64,000 nucleotides of DNA from Bretschneidera sinensis (taxonomy: Eukaryota > Streptophyta > Magnoliopsida > Brassicales > Akaniaceae): the NCBI GenBank assembly GCA_023935145.1, contig CM043699.1, forward strand, positions 105,785,536-105,849,535, given 5' to 3'. A program made the translations under genes and the position numbers. Positions within the stretch are counted from its first letter, which is position 1. Each line of letters starts with the position of its first letter. Below the pieces are notes generated by a model. It was not told where the DNA came from. It worked only from the letters and a program-made list of their open reading frames with translations, and did not search any database. Shown here in pieces: positions 10,284 through 23,645 of this stretch.

Positions 10284-13200
10284 TAATAAAGAGCACGTAT
10301 TTTCGTCTATCACTATTGTATTGTTTTGATGTTTTGATGATAATTTTAATAAAAAAACTCGAATATTAATAAACATAAATATAAAAAAATAAAAAACTTA
10401 AAATTTTGGATAATGTGGCGCACGTGATTTATTTAACTTGCATAAAAATATTTTTACAATCGCAATCTTTACTAGTTTATTTGTCATAACAAGTTTTTAA
10501 TAGCGTTGATAGAAAAATTATATTTTTTTTTTTACTTTAAAATTTTATTGATAATTTTTTTAAATTTTATTAATAATATAAAGGAATTCCATTGATTAAT
10601 GGTATGTAATCTCTTTTGAGGTCATTTTCTGCTCTTAATCGTATCTTTATCCTATATTTAATTGCATATTTGAACCAATTTCGAGACATTTGGGATTGAT
10701 CACTTAGGGTTCAAGACAATCTAGGTTCTTTTTCCTTTTGGTTTGCTGATAAAAGATAAAAGTAACAATCTTTGAAGTAAGACAGAATGTTTAGGGTTCC
10801 AACGAGATGGATCATTGGAAACTGTATGTACACACGCCGTTCATGTTTCAAATTTTGGTGGTACTTTTTTTTTCAGTGATTGTTTTTTAGGTACTCAAAT
10901 GTACACAAGTTCCAATCAGTATTTTCACTGATTGTTTTTAGACGGTTTTTTTTTTCACTTAATGTATTCTTTTTACTTTGAAATGTTTGTTTTTTACACC
11001 TTATTAATCAAGGCTTCCGTGTAAGTCCATTAAAATCTTTTAAATCTTAAAAAAAAATTATAAGTTAAACTCTTGAACACATATTCAAGTGAGTAAGAAT
11101 ATAATTTTCAATGTGTTGTTGAGTTAGTTGTTCTAATACTGCATTTTATAAATATTTATTATATATTATCAGATTTAATAATAATTATAAATTATTTAAT
11201 TAATTATTTACACGTTACAATAATATATAAATATAAAATTATAATTATAATTTATATACTCTAGAAAATTAGTAAAAATATTAAAGTTTGTTGAAAATTA
11301 ATTAATTAATTTAAATTTAAGTTATTCATAATTTTTATTATTTTAATTAAATTATTTATTATTAATTTATTAAAATTTCCAAACGTCCCAAAAAACTTAT
11401 ATCCCAACGTCTTGAAACTTACATCTTTTTTAAACGGGGCAAATGTCAATATAAACATAAAATCTAAAAAATAATATTATTAGTAAAAAAATTTAAAATT
11501 ATAAGTAAAGCTTTCAAAATGATCAAAAACTAAGTATTTCTTAACCACGAAAAACACTAATTCCTATTTACTCTGTTTCTTTTTTTGTTATGGAAAGTAA
11601 ACATAGAAAGGAGAAGTTTTTTTTTTTTTTTTTATTCTTTTTGACAGTGTAGTTTTAAGTAATATTTAGCTAGATTTAGTTTAAAATTTATATTTTAAAT
11701 TCATTTAAAATTTTATTGATAATTTTAAAAAAATTGATAATATAATTTTTTATATCTCATCCTTGTATTAATAATAAAAAAATTTAAAATTATTAAAAAA
11801 AAAGTTCAAAACGGGTTTAAAATCGATCTTGCCAAGTATTTTTGGACAAATCTTGCAGTCTTCCTAGTCTAGGGCACTGTTGTCCCTAATGAGCCGCAGT
11901 TGGGCGAGCTAGGACAGTTTTGACTTTCAATGCCTTCTATTATTGGTATAGTATATGTAGCTCTGTTTATATGGGGACGATCGATGTAAAAGTTTCTCTT
12001 AGAAGTCGGTTTTTTTTACACAACCAAATAACCAATGGTCAGAAAGACAGCCCCTCGGATTAACGAAGGAGTCCATGAAATGCACAAAAACAGACTTTTT
12101 AATCCCATTATTGAGATTATAATAAGTGAAAACTTTTTAACGTAAAAAGTTTTGCCTTTTTATTGGTACTTGTCACGACCAGCTTTTTGAGACCTGGGTC
12201 AGCCTACATCTTTGAAGTTTGAATTACCAGCTACAAAAAACAATTCTCTCACTCTTTTCACAGCATGTTACACAAACATCAACCAAGTTTATTTACCTAT
12301 ACTGTAGATAAACTCTTAATAATATATATGATCGATATAGTTTAGCAATATTTTTGTGCTTTCCTGGATGTAATTGAAGCGGACCCCTAATGTCCGAGAG
12401 TTTGTCATTTTCTCAAACAAATAAAAGGAAAAGATCTATTAAAATTTTTATAACAAATTCTGATCAGAAAACTTTTATGAAAAAGAAAAACAAAATTTTC
12501 CTTTCATCTTCGTTGTGTTCTGCTGCTGTTGATACTCTAATTTTTCATCAGGAAGATCCAAGAATTTGTGAATCATCCAAATAGTCACCGACTTATGAAA
12601 ATCAGTCAAAAACTTATGCAGAGGATTACACAAGACCGGTGTCATGGGAAGACAGATCCTAGAATAGTAATTACATGTGTTTGGAAAAATCAGCTTTAAG
12701 AGTTAGATTTTAAATTATTTTAAGATTTTAATTTGAGTTAATTAATATCATTAAAAAAAATTTAATTAAATGTATTAAATTAAACTCGAGTTGAAAAATT
12801 ATGAGCTTAAAAGGCTTTGTTCCACATTAATAAGAAAATAAGAAATAAAATACTTTATAAGCATTTATTTGAGATTTTTATCTAAATTTATTAAAAGAAT
12901 TGATAAAGATAAAGGCTTACGGTGCGTTACACTGCAACACACCATGCGCCAATGCCCTAGCCCGAGCTCAGATCCGATCGTATCGCAAAGTTGTATTGGT
13001 GCTTTAGGCACACTTTGCACTTGTTTAAATCTAAATGTTTTGATTTAATCAGAGATGTATGATCCTCCAGTAACATTGCAGTCAACGCCCATGATCCTCC
13101 AGTGCTCAAAGAAGATCAAGCATATTAGCCCCTAGCTATGTTCTTGACAACATATGGAAAGTAACAAAGAAAAGAGACCGATTTAGAAATAGGTGGTTAC

Positions 13201-14590
13201 TTGAAAACACTGGAACTATAAATATCGTTTTATTTTATTCAATAAAAGCTCTCTCGTAAAATACATCATTAAACCGATGTTATCTTTTCTATAATAGAAA
13301 TAGTTGTAATGTAGCTAGGAGTAGAAGTAAGTAGCTATTAGAAACCCAGTTGCTAGTATCGAGTATTAGGGTTTGAAATCAGAAAAGAGTCATAGAGAAA
13401 TAGTAAGTGGAGTTTTCGTTTTGAAAGAATCACTAAGCAATCGTAAGTGAGACTTTCACCCTCGAATAAATCGTTGAGCAACTGTAAGTATGACTTTCAA
13501 CCCAAATGAGCAATTGTAGGTGATACTTGCTCGGAAAGAAACACTAAACATCCATAAGTGAATCTTTCTTTCTTTCATCGCCTAAATTGGATGCATTTCT
13601 ATCTGAACAGTAATTGTCATCTTTATCACATCATTTAGAACGGTTGGCACGTTCGCAAACTAATATTTTAAAATTTTCAACCCCGAATATATTGTGTTGT
13701 CGTAAAACCAACATTAACATATACAAATCTGAAACAAACCAAACGAGAGAGAGACAGAATAGTTTTTTGTTCAAATGTTTATTGTCCTTCTTTTTCTTCG
13801 TCATTTCCGATGCTCAGATCTATTATTTCAAATTTTCAGATCTTTGTCATTTCAGATACCTAAAATGTTTTCCAGATCTACTTAAATTTACGGATGCCCA
13901 GATTTTCAGTTCTTTGTTTGCAGTGCTGGATGGATTTTCAGTTCTTCTTTGTGCGTAGAATTGTCCAGATTTTCAGTTCTTCTTTTGTAGGTTTATATTT
14001 AAAAGATTCTTAATTTTCTGAGATAAATGCAATTAGAAACAAAAAAAAAAAAACATTTCAATCGAACTTAAAGAGAATACATCTGATCAAACAATCAAAT
14101 GAGATAAATAGTCTTTCCGATCAATGGTAAGTTTCCCAAATGTCAAATTTAAAGAGAGAATGTATTTATCTCTCATAGTTTTATTCGAAAACGATTTTTC
14201 TCCTTACTTCCATATGTAGTTTGATAGACTAACACCGTTGATGAAATATAATCAAATTAATTGTGCCTGTTCAACAAATTTATGGAACAAACCTTCTAAA
14301 AGGAGACATTGCAATTTTATTTTATTTTTATTTGTTTTTCTTTGATAGGAGACATTCCAATACTTAATAGATTTCTGTGCTTATATTATATTTGGGCTCC
14401 CTGTAAAAATATAAATTGTATTTGGGCTTTTACACGACAGGAGTATGAAAAATGGGCCCCATTTCGTTCTCCTGCATTAAAGAAATCTCTCAATGGGCTG
14501 CGATGTTGCCGGGGGTTTGCGTGGAACTAAAAAAGAATGAAAGACATAACATATCCGGCGCCGTTTCGTCCCTAAGAGTGGGCGTTGACT
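10284..14590. other. AT-rich intergenic DNA
   Basis: No convincing gene. It contains long A/T stretches (10320-10580, 11100-11380, 11460-11800), a poly-T run near 11617, a GC-richer island at 12905-13140 without coding similarity, and an imperfect ~45-55-bp tandem repeat at 13400-13575. The frames at 12390-12584, 13614-13958 and 14309-14530 are short and low-complexity and match nothing I know. Confidence 0.45.
13400..13575 (+). repeat. Degenerate tandem repeat, four units
   Basis: Four diverged units share a pattern of the kind GAAAGAATCACTAAGCAA-TCGTAAGTGA-GACTTTC. They start near 13423, 13467, 13505 and 13537. The surrounding sequence from about 13200 could be an old LTR fragment, but I could not find its partner. 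Confidence 0.55.
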
Positions 14591-14596
14591 TTGACA

Positions 14597-14615
14597 CGTG
14601 GTTACTCTTTATTGG
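14597..14615 (-). promoter_or_regulatory. ERSE (CCAAT-N9-CCACG) upstream of P58IPK
   Basis: The plus strand reads CGTGG, nine bases, ATTGG, which is the exact reverse complement of the endoplasmic-reticulum stress response element CCAAT-N9-CCACG. It lies about 370 bp upstream of the P58IPK start codon. ERSE is bound by NF-Y together with ATF6 in animals or bZIP28 in plants during the unfolded protein response. The CCACG half also sits in a CACGTG G-box. Confidence 0.78.
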
Positions 14616-14674
14616 TTAAAACAGTAACTTCAAATTGGGAAGACTTGGGACAAAACCCAAAGGTCCTTCAATTA

Positions 14675-14705
14675 TGACGTGGCACGTGGCAGTATCATGA
14701 CGTGG
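14675..14705 (+). promoter_or_regulatory. UPRE-like TGACGTGG pair with G-box
   Basis: TGACGTGG occurs at 14675-14682 and 14698-14705, with CACGTGGC at 14683-14690 between them. TGACGTGG matches the UPRE core recognised by XBP1/ATF6-type and plant bZIP60/bZIP28 factors. A further CCACGTGT is at 14753-14760, and an ATTGG-N9-CGTGG pair is at 14770-14788. Confidence 0.7.
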
Positions 14706-14985
14706 CCCTCTTCCATTCCGTAGAATCTCCGCCGGACTAAACATTCCAAATTCCACGTGTAATTAAGTTATTGGTTTGAGCAACGTGGAATTACAGGCAA
14801 ATACAGTAAATTTTAAAAATCCTAAATTCAAAAAAAATTGCGTTTTTTAAGTTGTTCGACGTGTTGTGCTCCTCTCTGTTGCAATCTCGTAATCGAAGTC
14901 CGAAAGAACATAAATTTCCATACATATATAACTATATAAGGTATAATTACACATAAATATGAATCTGGTGAGTTTTTGCTCAGCC

Positions 14986-17900
14986 ATGGATTCGGTGGCA
15001 TGGAGAGGATTGGTGTACACAGTTTTCATACTCCATTTTGTGTTTGCGTGCCAACTCGTCCTTCTTCAACCTCTTGTATCTGCTTTAGGTATGTAACTTC
15101 CCATTTGATCCGTTACTAATTCTGTTTGTTGGGATGTTTAATTTGTTTTCAAATCATGAATTAGATGCCTCGATTTGGTACTGTTCTGTATTTTCTTAAG
15201 TTCTAAACTTTTCGTTTTTAAGCTAAATAATCGTTCTAATTAGTTAGGTTTTATTGTTTAGCCTATGGGGAATTCATTGGTTAAAGCTTGTGAAAAATCA
15301 AACTTTATTTTTTCCTGCGCGAAGAGAAAGATGATTTTCCTTTTTACGCAATTTCAATTCTAAATTTTGATCTCTACTGGAATTGCTATTTTATTTGTTA
15401 AGCAATGTGGTTCAGTTGTGCTAATGTTTGTCAGGTAATCTAAGTTTATTATACTAACTCTCCCATGCTTAGAGATGGTTTAAGATGTGCATAGAAGGGT
15501 TATTTGGTGCTTTGTTGGATTGTCATTTGCATAGTAGATAAGAATATGTATGCATAGACCAATATTCACATTATACTGATTAGAGAATAACATAAATTCT
15601 ATTGTACTGTAATAGATAGCACTTCAGCACGCTTAGTTTGAATTACTTGAATAGAATAAGAGACTGCTATTTGCAAATTGGGACGAAATTGATGGCATAC
15701 AAAATTGTTAGACAGGCAAGTTATATATAGTTTTTCCATTATCGCGTTTGATGATATGAATCTTCGGATTATAATTATTTTCTAATCTTTCTGTCAAAAG
15801 CAATGAATCCATAAACCAATAAATAATTAATCCATATTTGAATCCCAGCAATACACTAGTAATGTTAAATAGCTTTGAGCGATCTTATTCTGACGTTTAT
15901 GTTTGAGATCCTAGTAAATGAATGCTAAATGCAGTTAGCACATTTCTATATGTTAAGATATTCAAGTTTGGAGGAGTTGGAGCTTATTAATATCAGTATA
16001 ACTGCTAGCTAGCTATATGCATAGTTGTACAGCCTCCTCTGTTTCTTTATCACTCAGAAGTTTGCATGTAACTTGGATGTGCAGATGGCAAACCTGGAAA
16101 TGCTGCTGAGTTGTTTGAGAGGGTTTCACAAAGTATAAAGGTGAAGCGTTACAGTGAGGCACTAAATGATCTTAATGCTGCTATAGAGGCAGACCCAACA
16201 CTTTCGGAAGCATACTTCCATCGCGCATCCATTCTTCGTCAGTTATGCAGGTATTTCTATACCAAATATTTATATTACTTTTCAAGTTCGCGGTATTTCT
16301 TTGTCAAGTTTCATTCAAGAGTGAAAAAAATAAAGGAACAATTTTATTGAAATTTGTCATAGCTTTTGTCAAGTTTTCTCAAGTTCTCAAAAACTGAATG
16401 CTGAATGCATTACACTGCATACATAAAGATATTGGGTTTGATATATGGATAAACTTTTAATTATCTGGCTGTATTTATTCCTTTTGCATCCTATTTCTTA
16501 TATTTACCTCATTACATAGGAAAATGTGAGCCATCATTTCAAATAAAGTATGATCACTATGTCAGGTCTTGCTTTATTTGAAATCTTTACTGATCACTTT
16601 TCTATAACTCTAGCCTCCCTCTTTCCCCTTGATCTTTTTTCTGCCACAAAATTATTTTATGTTGCGACTGCTATTATCATATTCTATTGCTGTGGTCAGT
16701 GTGAGCACACCCAAGCATTATATGGCTGCAAAGAGTTTTGTCTTAATGCTTCCAAAGCATGTGTTCATAAAGGCATTTTGTTGAATACTTGATTCTTGAA
16801 ACTCTGTGGATGCTTCAAAAGTTCAAATAGATTTGCTTAATATCGTCTCATATCCTTTCTCAAACATCAAACCTAAGTTGAATACTCTTCTCTCTCTCTC
16901 ACTCCCCCCCCCCCCCCCTCCCGCAAAAAAAAATTCTGATTGGAAAACTATATGATTCAGGCGCTTTTTCAATGATGTAGATATGAGGAATCTGAGAAGA
17001 GCTACAAAAAGTTTCTGGAGCTAAAACCTAAAAACTCGGCTGCAGAAAAGGAGCTTTCTCAATTGCTTCAGGCTCAGAGTGCTTTGGATACAGCTTTGAT
17101 TCTCTTTGAATCAGGAGACTTTGCAAAAGCTTTGGAATATGTTGATAAAGTTGTACTTGTTTTTTCTCCAGCATGCTCAAAGGTTCATCCTTCTTCTCTT
17201 TGATTGTTGGTTGGAGCAAGGTTTTCATAAATCCAGTACTCCGCACACCTGTTAACTCCACGTGCATTGTTTGTTGTAGGCCAAGCTTCTCAAAGCGAAG
17301 TTGTTATTAGCATCTAAAGATTATTCCAGTGCCATTTCTGAGACGGGTTATATTCTCAAGGATGATGAGACTAATCTAGAAGCGTTACTTCTTCGGGGTC
17401 GTGCTTACTATTATTTAGCAGATCATGATGTTGCTCAAAGGTTTTTTTTACATTACATTTATCGCCCTATCCCCGCTCCAAGTTATTATAACAACATTCT
17501 AATTTATGTAGAACTGGAAAATGAATTAATATAAGTGGACAAATTATATCTTCAGGCATTACCAGAAAGGCCTCCGCTTCGATCCAGAGCACAGCGAACT
17601 GAAGAAAGCATATTTTGGATTGAAAAATTTACTCAAGAAGACTAAAAGCGTAAGGACATTTAACTTCTTTCATTTTTTTTATGTTCCTTTTTAGTTCAAA
17701 TGTTAGGGGCATGGTCCCTAATCCCTATTTAGTCAGATGACTTTCTTTGGGCTTGACACAGCCATTTTCATATCACTCACCAGGTGGTATAGACTATGGT
17801 AATGTAAAAAACGTATTGCATTTGTGCAGGCAGAAGACAATGCGAATAAGGGTAAGTTGCGCCTTGCAGTGGAGGACTTCAAAGCAGCTATTGCACTGGA

Positions 17901-20075
17901 CCCTGATCATGTTTCATATAATGTACAGCTTCATTTTGGATTGTGTAAGGTCTTGGTCAAGCTTGGCAGGGGAAAGGATGCTTTAAGTAGTTGTACTGAA
18001 GCACTTAACATTGATGGGGAGCTTCTCGAAGCTTTAGTTCAGGTTTGCTGTTGTTTCAACTCAGACTTGTTTGCACATGAATTTCTGTTGACAAGATCAG
18101 ATATTAGACCAACTTGTGTAGTAATTTATCGTGCATGGCTGTTCTCAAGTTCTGCCACTTTGTTTTGCATTTGCAGAGGGGGGAAGCTAAACTTTTAACA
18201 GAGGATTGGGAAGGAGCTGTGGAAGATTTGAAATCAGCTGCTCAGAAATCACCTCAGGTTAGTGATACTTTTGAATTTTATCTGAGAATTTTCCTAAATT
18301 AAGCTCCCAAAATACTGTTGCAGGCTTCTAGAATGCTGTTTTCATCAGTAATTTGTTACATTTGATACCTATTGACTCTTGTAGCTTTGAAAATTACAGT
18401 GATCTTTCTGTGATTTAAAGGGATAGCAAATCATGTAGCCTTGAACTAATATTTGTAGTTCTTAATTTACGAGAATAAATTGTAATATGAGTTGTAGGAA
18501 AATGAAGCACAAGGTTTGCATAGATGGGGCATGATGTGTGCGCTTGTACATGTGAATTTGTAAATATGTGTGTGCTTCTGGGTGCTTTTCTTCTTCTTCT
18601 TCTTCTTTTTTGTAAATACCGTACTCAATTTACAAAGTTGAATATGAAAAATAAAATATACAGAATAAATTTATAAACATACTTAAGATTAAATCTTTCA
18701 GTCTTATCATGTCTAGATCCTGTGTTTGACTTCTAGAGAAACTTAGATCTGTGTCTGCTGATATGTAGCATGCTGAATTTATAAGTAAGAGATCAGTAGG
18801 TTTAAGAAATTCTAGGGGAAAACATTCATGAGAAATGCGAAACACAAAGGTATAACAGCATATCTATACTGCTTATCAGTTCAAACTTTTTTGTTCTTTT
18901 GTTGTTTTGGTTTTTGCTGTGCTTTGAATTGAAACATTCAGTGGCTGATATTATCATTATTATGAGTTGGTGCCTTCTAGTAGAAAGATCTATGATAAAG
19001 CATAGACTGTAAGCTAAGATTATCTGTGAAAAACTGTGTGCATGTGATCATGTCAGAAGACACCCTTCCTATGGAGTATTTTTACTTTCTGAGTCCTGTG
19101 TTTCAGCTTTTCTCTCTGCTTTCCTTATGTTTTCTTCTTCGTCAATCTACCTTTATACTCTCCCTCCAGCCAGGGATAAAATCTTTTGAACTCCACATTT
19201 GTATTTGTTCAAAAAATAGATGATAATTTTTTTTCTTTTCTTTTTTATGATCATTGAAAATTGACTTGATTATTTTGACTCTACTACCTTCTTTTTGATA
19301 ATCAGAATTTTAAAGTGGTATATCTTTGCCAATTCCTTACCGTGTAGGATATGAATATCCGGGAAGCATTAATGAAGGCTGAGAAAGCTTTGAAGATGAG
19401 CAAACGAAAGGACTGGTATAAGATTTTAGGAGTTTCCAAGACTGCGCCTATATCTGAAATAAAACGTGCCTACAAGAAGCTTGCTTTGCAGTGGCACCCA
19501 GATAAGAATGTTGATAAAAGAGAAGAAGCAGAGGCCAAATTTCGAGAAATTGCTGCAGCCTATGAGGTCTGATTCATTAATATTAGACTTCATTGTATGT
19601 TATCCCCGTTTTAATATGTATCGCATTTCTTCTACTCCCTCCCCACAACCACACCAAAAGAAAAGAAAAGAACAGAGAAAACAACTAGATTATATTACAA
19701 TGTGATTGACAATCATCTTTGTCTAGATTGCAATATGGATGTATATGTAAATTAGCTAGTTTCTTATCAAACAATCCTATCCAAACTGAAAAATTTCCAG
19801 TCTGCTACTCACTGAAATGGAATGTGAAATCTGGATGACAGTGCCATATCTGACATGTTTGCCCTTAACAGGTTCTTGGGGATGAAGAAAAGCGTTCAAG
19901 ATTTGACAGGGGGGAAGATATTGAAGAAATGGCTATGGGTGGTGGCAGTGGTTTCAACCCGTTTGGTGGTGGGGGGCAACAATACACATTCCATTTTGAA
20001 GGAGGGTTTCCTGGCGGCTTTGGAGGATTTGATGGAGGCTTTCCTGGTGGTGGTGGGTTTGGTTTCCATTTCTGA
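14986..20075 (+). CDS. P58IPK: P58IPK, ER-lumen TPR and DnaJ-domain co-chaperone (DNAJC3 type)
   Basis: Nine exons join in phase to 480 aa: 14986-15088, 16085-16250, 16981-17182, 17280-17440, 17556-17649, 17830-18042, 18177-18257, 19348-19566 and 19872-20075. Residues 7-33 are hydrophobic ([19 protein letters not shown]), an ER signal or anchor. Tandem TPR repeats follow (for example [40 protein letters not shown]). The J domain (about 362-425) begins [10 protein letters not shown] and has the HPD motif at 390-392, followed by a Gly/Phe-rich tail. The family holds misfolded clients in the ER and stimulates BiP ATPase. An in-frame ATG at 14959 would add nine residues; 14986 is preferred because a TATA-like TATATAAGG lies at 14933-14941 and the family usually starts here. 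An ERSE upstream fits induction by ER stress. Confidence 0.95.
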
Positions 20076-20410
20076 TTTTGGTGAAACGTGGGGTTACCCA
20101 TTAGGTTCATGAAAAGAGTCATAAAAGTGAAGTTTTTCGAGCCCAACACCAAAACGACTCATGCTGACAGGTGCATGGCAGTATATAGTTTAGGTCACCT
20201 TGAAAGATTTATTTCTTCACCAAGTTTTGCTCTGTTGAATACCTCAATTTTGGAATTTGCTTCACTTCAGTAAAAGAAATTGAGGACTCTTTAATTTAGT
20301 TATATTTGTTGAATGTATCCTGTTGTCGAACATGTTACAGATTTAAATTAACATAATTGAATTTATTGTTTTTTCAACAAAGCAAAGAAACATACGCCAA
20401 GAATGTGACT

Positions 20411-20464
20411 TGTTGAACTTCCTTGTTTTTCTTGAGGAAGTTCAACAGTCAAGGAAGTTCAACA
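20411..20464. repeat. Perfect 14-bp inverted repeat with an extra arm
   Basis: TGTTGAACTTCCTT at 20411-20424 is exactly complementary to AAGGAAGTTCAACA at 20451-20464. A third, near-identical arm GAGGAAGTTCAACA lies at 20434-20447. Either right-hand arm can pair with the left. It is about 340 bp after the P58IPK stop, outside or near the end of its 3' UTR. Confidence 0.75.
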
Positions 20465-23400
20465 GTTGCCTGTATCATCTAAGATCACAAGGCATTTTAT
20501 AATTGAAGATTAAAGCAGTTCTATGTAATTACATTTTGCAGAATCAACCAAAATTAACTTTTTAATGAGAATTCTGTCTAATGCTTTGAACATTTATTTC
20601 GAGTGGTTTTGCGCTAAAGAGGTCTGCTTGTGAATTTTTCATTTGTAAGATCTAATTTAGATAGTCAGTGCCAGTGCATTCAAAGGCCTATGTGGGGCTG
20701 TCTCGGGACAGGGCAAGGCAAAAACATCTTCGACCCTTGTGCATTTAGGTGTTTCTTCTTTAGAACGTACGTTTTTTTAGCTTGGGGCATATGCTTAGGT
20801 ACTTGGGAACTCGTGACCTAATGAGTAGAAATACAAGTCTTAACCACTAACCTAGTGTTCTTGTTATAATATTTTTACACTTCATAAATATATTTCACAT
20901 GCTATCTTTAATTAATCACTTACAAATTACAACAGTATAAAAGTATAAGTTATATATAAATTAAATTTGAACCCGTGCAAATGCACAGAAAAATTTTGTT
21001 CATGAAAACAAAATATGAGGAAAAAACACTAACTAAAAAAATATTTTGTCATGATAAACATTTGAATTAAATAAAAAAAATAACTTTTAAAAGAGAAAGG
21101 GAGATATTTATACAGTTTTAATTTAAAACCTTATTTTTTTGTCTAAATATCCATATAATGCTTACCGTAAAAATAGTACCAATTTTCTCCCCTTATATAG
21201 CATTATATTGATCATAACATAATAGAAAATAATTTTGATGATAAATTTTGTGTTGTTTTGGACTTGCATATATCTTCTCTTTTAGAATCATTTACCATAT
21301 CATTATCGCTCTTGCGTTGCACACCAATTGATGTGATTGATGGTTTATTTGTCTTCCAATATACTAACTGTCTTCCTTAAAATAACACTATTTAGTTTAG
21401 TTTTTATTAAAATAGTGCTTATTTGGTTTTTTTCCTAATATCTAAAATAAAAGTTAGTTAATTTTAAGGTATATAAAAGTAAGTATGCCAATTTGGAACT
21501 TATTTTTTTAGATAATATTATAAATTAATTTGATTAAGTTTAATATTTAAAATTAAAATAAACAAAAATTTTATTATAATTTTAAGAGATAGTTATAAAA
21601 ATTGAAGCAGATAGTAAGACTTCTAAGAGATAATTACTAAAATTGATGTCATTATGGATATATATTTATAAATTAAATATTATTAAAGACAACAATATTC
21701 ATAATATATTTAATTTTGATTAAAATAATATGTTTTTTTTGCTAGTGTAACGTCCATTAAATAAATATACTAATCCCATATTTTATCAATATATTAAACT
21801 TTTTCTCACTATTATATTTAAATTTAACTTATTTCATTTTAAAAATCTTGCATTTTTTTATTGCCTTATCTATATTTATTACCTTTCTTCTCCTTATTAT
21901 ATTCAAAGCATTTTTTTATCTAATAACTTTTCAACTATTCATTATATCCATTTTTTTTATCATAGCGTTATTTTTTTATCTATTAGCCTTTTCATTTCTT
22001 TAGCATATTTAAATTTTGTATCTACTCATTATACTAAAATTTTACATATTTCAATATTCGGTCTATCTTATTTCATTTTAATATTCTTATATTTTTATCT
22101 ATTAGGTTTTTTATTCAAAATTTGTATCTCAATATAAAATTATCATACTTCATCTTAAAAATCTCTTATTTTTATTAGTATCTATTAACTCATGAGGCTC
22201 CGTACAAACAGAGAAAGGGAGATGAAAATGACACTCTTCATGATAGCCTTTGTTGCCTTCATAATAGCCTTTCCCATGCAAAATAATAAAAAAGATAACA
22301 CCATCAAAATTCATATAGGATTAAAAAAAATGTTTGTCTTTCCTATCCCCCTACCCTTGAAATAAAAAGAAAGAGAAACAAAAAAAATCAATTCACTTCA
22401 AAGAAAGTGCAGATTAAGTAGTAAAAGTAATTTCAGCAACTAAAATGGCCGTTTGACATTAAATACAATACAAATCATTGTTGATCAACAAATATTTATT
22501 TAAATTTTACATACTCAAGATGTTACTAAAAAAAAAACATTCGGACAATAATCTCCCAGTAACATATATTAGTAAAGAGAAAACAAAACAAAATCAAGAA
22601 CACTTACCAAAGAAAAAATAAAAGCCTATCCCTACCTTAGCAACTCTTATTTATTCACATTCACTTCAAAAACCACTTAAATCTACATTTTAACCCAAAC
22701 CCATTATTAATAAACAAATAAATCAAAATTAAAATAAAATATTTTTCAATCAAACCATCCAAGGAAAGAATAACCACACAAAAAATAATTCAAATATTCT
22801 CCATACACATTTTGACCACTAAAGAATATCCTATCACCGAAAAAAAAACTCCAAAACCAAAAGCTAACAGTGTCTTCACTTACGCTGATCCACGAAACAG
22901 AGAGAAGATGAAGGAGAAAAGAGAATTTACCTCCTCGTTTTAGAGGCTAGAGTGGTCGGAGAAGTCGCGATGGTTGAAAAGAGAAACAACTACTAATTTA
23001 TGTTTTAGAGAGAGACACTTGGATAACTGTTTCTATTAGATTTGATCAATTTTTGTTTCACTCATCTCTAATTTGTGTAGTCTCAATCTTTTTCACAAAT
23101 AGAAACATTGATTAATTTTGAGATATAAATAATTTGTTATAGATAATTAATATAGAAGACTTTTATCAATCTGTAACATGAGAGATGAGGTAAATTTTAT
23201 TTAGATAATTATCATCTTAACAAAGTTTAAATAAGATTAATCAATTAGTGATCAATTGATAATCAAGTGGAATCCAAATAAACCATCTAAAAAACTTCTA
23301 CCGAATTTTAATTTTATCGGTTCACTTGGGTTGTTAAAAAAGTCAACAATTGAGGATTTCTGTTATTTCAAAAAAAAAAAGTTTTTGAAACCAATCGGAT

Positions 23401-23645
23401 GAGTTTATAAGTTGTGAGAATATCAAAGGTGTAACCAACTCCCAAATCCTCATTTATCATGCTAGAAACAGTAGACAATATTAACCTCCTCAACACTATC
23501 AAGCGCACCTCCAATGATCCAAGAGTGAAAAAGATTTCATTATTGTTTAAAAAATATTGATGCAATAAACTTATTAATGAAAATAAGTCTTGTGCTTGTG
23601 TATTTGATCATTGTGTCAAATGTGCTTTGATCATATAAATGCATT
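20465..23645. other. AT-rich intergenic DNA
   Basis: No gene recognised. 20680-20870 has the look of decayed transposon sequence, 20903-20965 is a member of a dispersed AT-rich repeat (others at 11193-11253 and, inverted, 63115-63180), and 21000-22700 is extremely AT-rich. A purine-rich stretch near 22890-23000 has no open frame of note. Confidence 0.45.

Noticed and set aside
12905..13140. GC-richer island that might be an exon or gene relic
   Set aside because: No frame gives a recognisable protein on either strand, and the two CATGATCCTCCAGT-like copies suggest a repeat instead.
16903..16920. Long C run in P58IPK intron 2
   Set aside because: A simple homopolymer or assembly-prone run without further structure.
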